20,057 nucleotides of DNA, taken from assembly GCA_035295985.1 (NCBI GenBank), contig DATHBT010000008.1, forward strand, positions 1 to 20,057. The letters are read 5' to 3'. Below are positions 13,316 through 20,057 of this stretch, in pieces. The notes under the pieces are model-generated. The model had not been told where the DNA came from. It did not search any database and saw nothing but the letters and a program-made list of their open reading frames with translations. Position 1 is the first letter of the stretch. Each line of letters begins with the position of its first letter. A program made the translations under genes and the position numbers. This DNA comes from JAIVGV01 sp035295985. Its GTDB lineage: Bacteria; Acidobacteriota; Blastocatellia; Pyrinomonadales; Pyrinomonadaceae.

Positions 13316-15514
13316 TTACCTGATCTCAAAACTGGCGCGCTGCGCGCTGTCGGTTTTCGCGATGCGATCCTGAACGCGGACGACCAATTCGTAACTCCCG
13401 GGCGGCAGCTCCGCCAGAGAGATTTCCGCCGCGTAGGCCAAGCGCGCCGGGTCCTGCCCCTCGGCGGAGACGGGGCCGGGCTGGGTCGTGATCAACACGT
13501 CCTGGCCGCGTAGAACCTGCGTCTGCACGGTCACGTCCGGCGGGAGCGTCCCCGCCTTCCCGCGCGAGGCGTTGTAGATGAACGTCACATAGCGCAGGTG
13601 GGAGGTGCGGGCGAGCCGGCGATCAACCGCGGCGCGCAGATTCGCCTCGCCCGCGCCCGCCGCGCCGTTATCCTCCGCGTCCTCGGCGTCGCCCGTCCGC
13701 TCGCTGAGGATCAGACTTCCGAGCGTCAGCCGCCGCGCGGACAGGTCAGGCACTTCGATCCACTGGACGGCGCTGCCGACCTTGCCGCCCTTCACGTCCC
13801 TCGCCCCCACGCGCACCTGGTAGAGGCCGGGGCCGAGTTTCGCCTGGAGACTGTGGTTGATGTCGCGCCGCGCCATCTGCGAGAGCGCGGAGGCGGCGAC
13901 CTCCGCGGTCAACCGCGACCTGGTGTCTTTCACGCGCTTGCCCTGGGCGTCGTAGATGAGGCACAGCAGGTCAATGCTCGCCTTCGCCTGCCCGTCCTTA
14001 TCGGGCGTGAACTCGACCGCCTCACCCGCGATCTGTAGCGAGACGTTGACCGTCGTGCCCTCGCCCTGTAGGTCGATGTAGCTGGCCGCCAGCGAGACGG
14101 GCAGCGTCCGCAGCGGGGTCAGCGCGTTGGCGGCGGCCTTCAGTTGCTGCTCCGGGTCTGGCGGGGCGGTCTGCGTACCTTTACCTTTGTCGCCCTCCCT
14201 CGCACTCCGTTCGCCGCCGCCGGCCTCCGCCTTCCTATCCAGGAAGCCGCCTTGCATGCGCACAGAAAGCTCCGGCCGGTTCCTGACTTTGACATCGATC
14301 TTCCGCCACTTTTCCGCGCCGCCGTCCGCGGAGACGGGCTGCCAGGCCAGAAGGTAGTATTGCGACGCCTCGTCGATGGACTTCGCCAGCCCGGTCTGGA
14401 TGTCGTTCGTGCCGCGTATGAACCGCCCGCCGGTCTCGTTCGCCAAATTACTAAGCCCGTCCTGCCGGTCGAAGCGCTCGCCCGACTGGACGCTGAAACC
14501 TATTCCGGGCGACGAGCCGGTCGTGCCTTCGGGGAAGCCGGCCTCAAGCCCCTTGGGGTCGAACGTGTAGATGACGGCGTTGGTGCGCGCGGCCGCGTCG
14601 GTGATCCGCCGCATGCGGTAGGTGGCGTCGCTGTTCTGCGGGTCGAGCAGCCAGCCGTCCGAGATGAAGAAGACGATCTTGCGCCCCGGCAGCCGCGCCG
14701 AAGAGCGGACGGCCCGCTCGAGGGTCGAGTAGGTCGTGCGGCTGACGGCCGCGGCGTTTAACAGGATGGCCCTGGCCCTCGTCCTGACGTTATCGCGTTT
14801 CGAGTCCGGGTTCGTGGGCGACGGGTCGAGCGAGACGAAAAGATCAGTCACCTGCGGGTCTAACTGGCTGACGCGCAGCGCCTCGTACTCCGTCATCGGC
14901 GGGTGCGAGCGGTCGTTGGCCGAGTAGTCGCGCGTGAAGATGAGCCGCTCGGCGACCGCGCGGACGACCGCCCGGTCGTTAGTGAACTGTTGCAGGAAGC
15001 CTAACTTTCCGGTCGAGGAGACGACCGCGACCGTGTCGTCCGGCGTCATCTCCCGCTCGGCGAAGTTCGTGATCAATTTTCTGACGCGGGTGTGGCTGTC
15101 GTGCGACAGGTGCAGATCGTCAACCACGAACAGGATGTTCCTGCCGAGTCCGGCGGGCCGGGCCGGGCCGGGAGTTGACGCCGCAGGCTCCCTGCCGCCC
15201 CTCTCGACTTTCGCGCCGCCGTCCCGCCTTAACGTGCTCTGCTCAAAGAAAGAGACCGGAACCGGCTTGCCGTCAACGGTCAGCTCGAAATCTTCGAGCC
15301 TGAGGCCGCCGACGAACTGCCCCTTCTTGTCGAGCACGACGACGCCGGTCTGGATCAGGGCCGTGTTGACCTTGATGACTTCGTCTTCCGGCTCCTGCGC
15401 CGGCTCGCCGGGCGGTGGAGTTTTTACCACCTCCTGCGCGAGGGAGACGGCCAGGCAGCCGCAGAAGAGTGTGGAGGTCAGGAGCGATTTGATTGAAGAG
15501 CTTAAAATTGACAT
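13316..15514 (-). CDS. Secreted VWFA-related protein (Acidobacterial type)
   Basis: The 732-residue exported protein has a signal peptide at 1-26 (ending SLAQE). The conserved N-terminal strand set of the Acidobacterial VWFA-related family covers about 47-91 (IKVNTALIQTGVVVLDKKGQ, DFELTVDGKPV). A von Willebrand factor A-like domain spans about 124-390: NILFVVDDLHLS, VFFISDGWLLDP, IYTFDPKGLEAG and SQYYLLAWQPV. The metal-site motif is D-D-L-H-L-S instead of canonical D-x-S-x-S, as is usual in this family, so metal-dependent adhesion is uncertain. After a charged Gly/Lys linker (430-455) comes a C-terminal beta-rich region to 732 that I do not recognise. It is the strongest hint to the phylum. 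The gene sits between two pathway genes, but nothing ties it to pyrimidines. The Shine-Dalgarno is weak. Confidence 0.88.
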   Translation of the reverse strand: MSILSSSIKSLLTSTLFCGCLAVSLAQEVVKTPPPGEPAQEPEDEVIKVNTALIQTGVVVLDKKGQFVGGLRLEDFELTVDGKPVPVSFFEQSTLRRDGGAKVERGGREPAASTPGPARPAGLGRNILFVVDDLHLSHDSHTRVRKLITNFAEREMTPDDTVAVVSSTGKLGFLQQFTNDRAVVRAVAERLIFTRDYSANDRSHPPMTEYEALRVSQLDPQVTDLFVSLDPSPTNPDSKRDNVRTRARAILLNAAAVSRTTYSTLERAVRSSARLPGRKIVFFISDGWLLDPQNSDATYRMRRITDAAARTNAVIYTFDPKGLEAGFPEGTTGSSPGIGFSVQSGERFDRQDGLSNLANETGGRFIRGTNDIQTGLAKSIDEASQYYLLAWQPVSADGGAEKWRKIDVKVRNRPELSVRMQGGFLDRKAEAGGGERSAREGDKGKGTQTAPPDPEQQLKAAANALTPLRTLPVSLAASYIDLQGEGTTVNVSLQIAGEAVEFTPDKDGQAKASIDLLCLIYDAQGKRVKDTRSRLTAEVAASALSQMARRDINHSLQAKLGPGLYQVRVGARDVKGGKVGSAVQWIEVPDLSARRLTLGSLILSERTGDAEDAEDNGAAGAGEANLRAAVDRRLARTSHLRYVTFIYNASRGKAGTLPPDVTVQTQVLRGQDVLITTQPGPVSAEGQDPARLAYAAEISLAELPPGSYELVVRVQDRIAKTDSAQRASFEIR

Positions 15515-15555
15515 ACGCTTGCGTGGCTATCGCAGCCCATGTGCGGCGCGGAAGG

Positions 15556-16143
15556 CTACTGACGGGCGGAGCCGTCTGCGTTGACGCAGGCTTTACCGGC
15601 CGAGGCGTCGGCCGCCGCGCGCGCGCGCTCGTTCTGGCCCGCGCCGGGCGGAATCTTGTCGGTCACGCAAATCCCGCCGGGCGTGATTTTGGCGACCGCG
15701 AGGTAGGAGGTGGCCTTTTCCGGCCGGTCGGGCGACTCGTTAGCGTTCAGCCGGACGATGAGGGCGTAGGGGACAACCTTCTGCCCGCTTTTCCTGACCC
15801 GCCACTCCGCCTTCGGCCCGACCGACGAGAAGGCGCTGCTGATCGTCTGCCAGAGGTCGAGCGGGTGCTCTTTGCCGTCGGGCGTTATGAGTGTGATCGA
15901 TTGCCGCAGGTCGTCGTCGTGGACGAGCAGGCGGTAGCCGGCCACGCCGCGGCACTCCTGCGTCGAACTGGGAGACTCTTCGCTGGTGGCCCGGATGGTC
16001 TTGCACGCGCTCGGCGCGAGGTCTGTGTAGAGGCTCTCGGCCTGCTGCGCCCGCGCGGGCGCGGCGCAGGACAGCGCGGCGGCGAAAGAGACGGCCGCCG
16101 CCCGGAACCAACGGGTGTACGGGTCAATACAAGTTGCCTTCAC
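15556..16143 (-). CDS. Secreted protein of unknown function
   Basis: The 195-residue product starts with GTG, preceded by GGAGG four bases away, and overlaps the last 20 bases of the aldehyde dehydrogenase gene. The start is therefore well supported and translation is probably coupled. Residues 1-33 form a signal peptide (basic/polar start, AAAVSFAAALSCAAPARAQ). The mature part has four Cys (SACKTI, QECRGV, GICVTD, KACVNA), possibly two disulfides. It contains GYRLLVHDDDLRQSITLITP, a SAFSSVGPKAEWRVRKSGQ core and SYLAVAKITPGGICV. It looks beta-rich and periplasmic. I do not recognise an established family. Its place directly after the dehydrogenase suggests co-expression without an obvious metabolic role. 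Confidence 0.8.
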   Translation of the reverse strand: MKATCIDPYTRWFRAAAVSFAAALSCAAPARAQQAESLYTDLAPSACKTIRATSEESPSSTQECRGVAGYRLLVHDDDLRQSITLITPDGKEHPLDLWQTISSAFSSVGPKAEWRVRKSGQKVVPYALIVRLNANESPDRPEKATSYLAVAKITPGGICVTDKIPPGAGQNERARAAADASAGKACVNADGSARQ

Positions 16144-17602
16144 GTTTCCTCCCGGTGTAGTCGACGTAAACGACTTTCAGCTCTGTGTAAAAGTCGAGCG
16201 CGGTCGATCCCTGCTCTCGCTCGCCGATCCCCGTGGCTTTGATGCCGCCGAAGGGGACGTGGGCCTCGCCGCCGGTGGTGGGCGAGTTGACGTGCGTCAT
16301 GCCGGTCTCGATCTCGTCGATGAAGCGGAAGATGCGGGCCGCGTCGTTCGAGAAGATGGATGAGGAGAGGCCGTACTCCGAGTCGTTCGCCACGCGCATG
16401 GCCTCTTCAAAGTCCTGCACGCGGAGGACGGAGAGGACGGGGCCGAAAATCTCCTCGCGCGCGATCCGCATTTCGGGCGTCACGCCGACGAAGACGGTCG
16501 GCTGGATGAAGTAGCCCTTTCGCAGCCCCGGCCCCTCGGCTACGCCGCCGCCGGCGACGAGGCTCGCGCCGTCCTCCCGGCCCGCGTCGATGTAGCCGAG
16601 CACGGACTTGAACTGGTTCGAGTCCACCACGGGGCCGACCTCTGTCCCGGGGTCGCTCCCGTCGCCGATCTTCAAACTCTCGGCGCGCGCGATCAGGCGC
16701 TCGATGAAGTTGTCGGCGACGCGGTCAACGACGATGGCGCGGCTCGTCGCCGTGCACCGCTGGCCCGTCGAGCCGAACGCGCCCTGCACGGTGGACTCGA
16801 CGGCGAGGCTCATGTCGGCGTCTTCGAGCACGACGACCGGGTTCTTGCCGCCCATCTCGCACTGCACCTTCGCTCCTCGCCGCGCGCAACTCTCGTAGAG
16901 CTTCACGCCGACCGGATTCGAGCCGGTGAAGGAGACGGCGCGCACGGCCGGGTGAGACGTGATCTCGTCGCCCGCCTCCGATCCCGAGCCGAGCACGAGG
17001 TTGAAGACGCCTTTCGGCACGCCGGCCTCGGCGAGCAGTTCCGTCAGCCGTACGGCCGTCGCGGGCGTGTTGGTCGCGGGCTTGAAGACGACCGTGTTGC
17101 CGGCGACGAGCGCGGGCGCGATCTTCCAGACCGGGATGGCGACCGGAAAATTCCAGGGCGTCACGCATGCGACGACGCCGTGCGGCTGACGGACGGTGTA
17201 GGCGAAGTTCGACGGCAGCTCCGACTGGATGGTCTCGCCGTTCATGCGGCGCGACTCGCCGGCGCAGAACTCGGCCACGTTGATCGAGCGTTGCAGCTCG
17301 CCGCGCGACTCGGAAAGCGTCTTGCCCTCCTCGCGCGTGAGCAGGGCGGAGAGGTTTTCTTTATCGTCTTCGAGCAGGCGCGCGAAGCGGGCGATGATGC
17401 GGCCCCGCGCGGGGGCGGGCGTCGCGCGCCAGTCGCGGAAGGCTCCCGCCGCGGCTTCGACGGCGCGCCGGGCCTCGTCGCGCGTGGAGAGCTTGACCGT
17501 GCCGAGGATGTCGGAGGTGTCGGCCGGGTTGACGTTCTGCGCGGCGGCCTGCGAGGTGGATTCCTGCCACTGGCCGCCGATATAGTTACGATAGACCTTC
17601 AT
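16124..17602 (-). CDS. NAD(P)-dependent aldehyde dehydrogenase (semialdehyde type, CoA-independent)
   Basis: The 492-residue product has the complete hydrolytic ALDH active site: oxyanion N151 in TPWNFPVAIP, cofactor lysine K174 in VFKPA, FTGS at 225-228, general base E249 in CEMGGKNP, and nucleophile C283 in GSTGQRCTATSR. The retained general-base Glu separates it from CoA-acylating methylmalonate-semialdehyde dehydrogenases (MmsA type), which lack it. The C-terminal VDYTGRKREGNLY and the GSTGQRCTATSR context recall 2-oxoglutarate-semialdehyde dehydrogenases. In this cluster a short-chain acid semialdehyde, perhaps malonate semialdehyde from the aminotransferase, is the inferred substrate. 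It is the first gene of the long minus-strand series, behind a good candidate promoter. No Shine-Dalgarno is evident before the ATG; instead there is a small GTGCG/CGCAC hairpin (17607-17621). Confidence 0.93.
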   Translation of the reverse strand: MKVYRNYIGGQWQESTSQAAAQNVNPADTSDILGTVKLSTRDEARRAVEAAAGAFRDWRATPAPARGRIIARFARLLEDDKENLSALLTREEGKTLSESRGELQRSINVAEFCAGESRRMNGETIQSELPSNFAYTVRQPHGVVACVTPWNFPVAIPVWKIAPALVAGNTVVFKPATNTPATAVRLTELLAEAGVPKGVFNLVLGSGSEAGDEITSHPAVRAVSFTGSNPVGVKLYESCARRGAKVQCEMGGKNPVVVLEDADMSLAVESTVQGAFGSTGQRCTATSRAIVVDRVADNFIERLIARAESLKIGDGSDPGTEVGPVVDSNQFKSVLGYIDAGREDGASLVAGGGVAEGPGLRKGYFIQPTVFVGVTPEMRIAREEIFGPVLSVLRVQDFEEAMRVANDSEYGLSSSIFSNDAARIFRFIDEIETGMTHVNSPTTGGEAHVPFGGIKATGIGEREQGSTALDFYTELKVVYVDYTGRKREGNLY

Positions 17603-17751
17603 AAGAGTGCGTCGGTCGCACGCCGCGGCGCTTGCGCGTGGGCGTGGGCCGTTAGAGGGCGGAGCAAGTTGTCGAGACCGGGGCGTTTCGCTAAGCTTCG
17701 GGTCGGCTTTCGTCGCGCGCGGGCACAGTTGCGCGGCGGCGGCGGATTATT

Positions 17752-17788
17752 CTCCGATTTTATACATCACGCCGCGAGGCCCTGCCAA
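17752..17788 (-). promoter_or_regulatory. Candidate sigma-70-type promoter for the minus-strand series
   Basis: On the minus strand, TTGGCA (17783-17788, five of six to TTGACA) is followed after 18 bases by TATAAA (17759-17764, five of six to TATAAT). This predicts transcription from about 17752 and a leader of about 150 bases before the aldehyde dehydrogenase ATG. The stretch is in the only long divergent gap (17603-17809) and is AT-rich for this genome. The -35 lies only 22 bases from the GTG of the ligase, so a regulator or polymerase bound here could affect both genes. It was found by eye; the hexamers are generic. Confidence 0.45.
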
Positions 17789-17809
17789 CTGAAAAACGGC
17801 CGAGAACCT

Positions 17810-19342
17810 GTGAGCGAAAACTTCGACAACCTGCGCTCCCTGCTCGAAGCGCGCGCCGCCCGCGCGCCCGAAAAGACCTTCCTCATCTCCGAGGCCGACG
17901 GGCGGAGCTGGACTTACGCGGGGTTCGACCGCGCGGTGAATCGCGCGGCCAACATGCTCGCGGCGCGCGGCGTGGGCCGCGGCGACGTTGTCAGCCTGCT
18001 CCTGCCCAACGGCCCCGAGTACGTCATCAGCTACTTCGCCTGCTTCAAGCTCGGCGCGCTGGCCGGGCCGGTCAACTCTCTGCTCAAGCCCGAGGAGATC
18101 GCCTACGTCGTCGGCAACTCCGAAGCGCGCACTATGCTCTTCGACGCGGAGTACGGGGAGACGGTCGAGGCGGCGCGCAGGGAACTGCCGCTGCTCGAAA
18201 ACCTGATCGAGTTCGGCGACGAATCCCTGACGCGGGAGTTCGGCGACGAGCCGCACGAGTCCTGGCGCGAGCGCGCGGTCGCGCGCGACGACGAGGCGAT
18301 CATCATCTACACCTCCGGCACGACGGGGCGGCCGAAGGGCTGCCTGCTCACGCACGGCAACCTCCTCGCCAACGCGCGGCAGATCGCCACGTGGCTGAGC
18401 TTCACCGAAGCGGACAGGCTGCTGACTGTGATGCCGCTCTTCCACATGAACGCCGTTGCGGTCACCACTGCGAGCGCGCTCCACGCCGGCGGCTCGACCG
18501 TCATCGCGCCGCGCTTCTCCGCGTCCCGTTTCTGGCAGACCGTCTCCGAGCACGGCGTCACCTCCTTCGGCTCCGTCGCCACGATGCTCTCGATGCTGCT
18601 CGCTAAGTACCCGGAAGGCGTGCCGGCCGGACTGAAGACCGACCAACTGCGCTTCGCCATGTGCGGCAGCGCGCCCGTCCCGGCCGAGGTCATCCGCCGC
18701 TTCGAGGAGACGTTCGACTGCCTCGTCATAGAGGGCTACGGCCTCTCCGAATCGACCTGCCGCTCGACCTTCAACCCGCCCGACGCGCGCCGCCGGCCCG
18801 GCTCCTGCGGCCTGCCCATCGGCAACGAGATGAAGGTGTTCGACGAGGAAGACAGGGAAGTGCCCGACGGCGAGCGCGGCGAGATCGTCCTGCGCGGCGA
18901 GAACATTTTCAAGGGCTACTACAAGAACGAGGAGGCCACGCGCCGCGCCTTCCGTTCGGGGTGGTTCCACACGGGCGACGTGGGATACCGCGACCCGGAA
19001 GGCTTCTTCCACATCGTTGACCGCAAGTCCGACATGATCATCCGCGGCGGCGAGAACATCTACCCGCGCGAGATCGACGAAGTCCTCTACCAGCACCCGT
19101 CCGTCGCCACGGCCGCCACGGTCGGCGTCCCCGACCCGCTCTACGGCGAGGAGGTCGCCGCCTTCGTCACGCTGCGCGAGGGCGCGCGTGCGACGGAGCA
19201 GGAGTTGCTCGAACACTGCCGCGCGCACCTCGCCGACTTCAAGTGCCCGAAGAGCGTCCGCTTTGTTAAGGATATGCCGAAAGGCCCGACGGGCAAGGTG
19301 CTCAAGCGTGAGCTGGTCAAACCGGGCGGCTCGGCGGAGTGA
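17810..19342 (+). CDS. AMP-dependent acyl-CoA synthetase/ligase (ANL superfamily)
   Basis: The 510-residue product activates a carboxylic acid to the acyl-AMP and then the CoA thioester. ANL motifs are complete: P-loop YTSGTTGRPKG (167-177), MPLFHMNA (208-215), GYGLSES (309-315), WFHTGDVGY (385-393), hinge region DRKSDMIIRGGENIYPREI (404-422), and catalytic lysine K496 in PTGKVLKREL. Length and motifs fit the medium/long-chain, CaiC- or malonyl-CoA-synthetase-like group; the acyl specificity cannot be read directly. The GTG at 17810 is chosen because homology begins there and no in-frame ATG lies between the dehydrogenase start and this point. The Shine-Dalgarno is weak. Being divergent from the semialdehyde dehydrogenase, it might activate the acid that enzyme makes, but a housekeeping fatty-acid role is equally possible. 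Confidence 0.92.
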   Translation: MSENFDNLRSLLEARAARAPEKTFLISEADGRSWTYAGFDRAVNRAANMLAARGVGRGDVVSLLLPNGPEYVISYFACFKLGALAGPVNSLLKPEEIAYVVGNSEARTMLFDAEYGETVEAARRELPLLENLIEFGDESLTREFGDEPHESWRERAVARDDEAIIIYTSGTTGRPKGCLLTHGNLLANARQIATWLSFTEADRLLTVMPLFHMNAVAVTTASALHAGGSTVIAPRFSASRFWQTVSEHGVTSFGSVATMLSMLLAKYPEGVPAGLKTDQLRFAMCGSAPVPAEVIRRFEETFDCLVIEGYGLSESTCRSTFNPPDARRRPGSCGLPIGNEMKVFDEEDREVPDGERGEIVLRGENIFKGYYKNEEATRRAFRSGWFHTGDVGYRDPEGFFHIVDRKSDMIIRGGENIYPREIDEVLYQHPSVATAATVGVPDPLYGEEVAAFVTLREGARATEQELLEHCRAHLADFKCPKSVRFVKDMPKGPTGKVLKRELVKPGGSAE

Positions 19343-19402
19343 ACGGGGGCGAGACGGTCGCGCAGGGAGGGCGGTCGCGGGAGGGGAAGGAGGGCGAGGC
19401 TT

Positions 19403-19816
19403 TCAACTGCCGTCGAGCAGGCGGTTGAGCAGTTCTCTCAGCTCGTCGAAGTTGATGGGCTTGGTGAAGTAGAAGGTGAAGCCCGGTTTGAGTTCGTCCT
19501 CGCGGAGGCTGAAGTTCATCCCGAACTTGCCGTAGGCGGAGTTGGCGAGGATCGGCACTTCGCGCAGGGCGGGGTGCTGGCGGATGCGCTTGGCGGCCCC
19601 GAAGCCGTCGAGCCTGGGCATGTTCAGGTCCATCAGGATCAGGTCCGGGCGCTCTCTCATCGCCGCCTCGACGGCCTGTTCGCCGTTACGCGCCTCGACC
19701 ACGCTGTAGCCTTCCAGTTCGAGGAAGGTCTTCACCATGCGGAGAATGTCCGGCTCGTCTTCGGCAACGAGGACGATCTTTTTTGGCGAGCTGCGCTGTG
19801 GCACGCGCCGAATCAT
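19403..19816 (-). CDS. Single-domain response regulator (CheY-like receiver)
   Basis: The 137-residue product is a stand-alone receiver domain with all phosphotransfer residues: acidic pair E19-D20 in VAEDEPD, phospho-acceptor D63 in LILMDLNMPRLDG, hydroxyl residue S93 in ILANSAYG, and K119 in YFTKPIN. The beta4-alpha4 loop (AYGKFGMNFSLREDELKPGF) is longer than in CheY. No DNA-binding or output domain follows, so it acts by protein contact or as a phosphorelay intermediate. No histidine kinase is in the window. It converges on the ligase gene with a 60-base gap and no clear terminator. The start at 19816 lacks a Shine-Dalgarno; AUG is followed by a short basic stretch before the first strand at residue 12, so a slightly later start is possible. 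Confidence 0.9.
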   Translation of the reverse strand: MIRRVPQRSSPKKIVLVAEDEPDILRMVKTFLELEGYSVVEARNGEQAVEAAMRERPDLILMDLNMPRLDGFGAAKRIRQHPALREVPILANSAYGKFGMNFSLREDELKPGFTFYFTKPINFDELRELLNRLLDGS

Positions 19817-19848
19817 AACAGGGTTGTTGCGAGGCTGCTAAAGAAATA

Positions 19849-19925
19849 GTGCCGGGGCGGAAGCGGCGTGCCCCCCTTCTCGCCCACACCTCGTGGGGCA
19901 AGGCCGCCGCCTCCGCGCCCGGCAC
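19849..19925. repeat. Large imperfect palindrome upstream of the response regulator
   Basis: GTGCCGGGGCGGAAGCGGC (from 19849) pairs with GCCGCCTCCGCGCCCGGCAC (ending 19925) with one bulge and one mismatch. Inside it, TGCCCC (19869-19874) and GGGGCA (about 19895-19900) continue the stem after a small internal loop. The structure spans 77 bases with arms of about 25. It sits 33 bases upstream of the response-regulator start. It may be a dispersed palindromic element or an RNA hairpin. Confidence 0.6.
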
Positions 19926-20057
19926 GGACGGCCGGTCGTGGTCGTCCGAAAGAGTTCGGGGCGGGGTTGTTCTATCCGCGGTGGGTCGTAACGACCTTGC
20001 CGAGGCTTGGCCGTCAAATTGTAGTAGTGAAAGAGGCGGGCCGTCCGTACAGGAAAG
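19926..20057. other. Intergenic tail with no recognisable gene
   Basis: I see no coding frame with family similarity here. It contains a 13-base palindrome, GGTCGTAACGACC (19984-19996), that could be an operator. It also contains a 10-base inverted repeat, ACGGACGGCC (19924-19933) with GGCCGTCCGT (20039-20048), separated by 105 bases. Both could be chance in GC-rich DNA. Confidence 0.35.

Noticed and set aside
15151..15174. Short GGCCG-type tandem repeat
   Set aside because: It is inside the VWFA-related gene and encodes a Pro/Ala/Gly linker, so it is ordinary low complexity.
16952..17809. N-terminal extension of the ligase frame by 286 codons
   Set aside because: The extension runs antisense through the aldehyde dehydrogenase start and is Arg-rich without homology. 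The ANL fold begins right after the GTG at 17810.
17747..19228. A 493-codon open frame on the - strand across the ligase gene
   Set aside because: It lies opposite a ligase with all ANL motifs; its translation has no recognisable domain.

Overview
The window is a GC-rich bacterial chromosome segment, most likely from an Acidobacteriota genome (class Blastocatellia is my best guess). The main taxonomic pointer is the 732-residue secreted protein at 13316-15514, which has the architecture of the VWFA-related proteins expanded in Acidobacteria. Supporting pointers are several secreted proteins with Pro/Thr-rich or Ala-rich tails and a REP-like inverted-repeat element. No gene-free stretch exceeds 300 bases.

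Layout: an incomplete NAD(P)H-hydrate dehydratase C-terminus (nnrD, + strand) enters from the left edge. From 445 to 17602 there are sixteen consecutive minus-strand genes, mostly separated by 20-70 bases or overlapping. In transcription order they are: aldehyde dehydrogenase; secreted protein; VWFA-related secreted protein; class-III aminotransferase; YgiT-type zinc-finger protein; AT-rich membrane-anchored protein; dihydropyrimidinase; LolA-like lipoprotein; NCS1 permease; zinc-ribbon protein; beta-ureidopropionase; RidA-family protein; preT; preA; a HicB-like/TPR membrane protein; a small secreted protein. An AMP-dependent acyl-CoA ligase is transcribed divergently from the aldehyde dehydrogenase. 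A single-domain response regulator (minus strand) and a palindrome-rich intergenic tail close the window.

Function: the core is a complete reductive pyrimidine-catabolism cluster. Uracil or thymine enters through the NCS1 carrier and is reduced by PreT/PreA. Dihydropyrimidinase opens the ring, and the nitrilase-fold ureidopropionase releases NH3, CO2 and beta-alanine (or beta-aminoisobutyrate). The aminotransferase then makes malonate semialdehyde (or its methyl analogue). The aldehyde dehydrogenase and acyl-CoA ligase could finish the route as malonate then malonyl-CoA, but that step is inference.

Points of special interest are: (1) a HicB-like antitoxin-fold domain fused through a coiled coil and a membrane helix to TPRs; (2) a degraded second copy of the aminotransferase 3' end next to an AT-rich insertion inside the cluster; (3) a perfect 28-bp inverted-repeat REPIN-like element; (4) a RidA-family protein without the canonical catalytic Arg; (5) an orphan YgiT-type antitoxin-like gene whose Shine-Dalgarno overlaps the aminotransferase stop codon.
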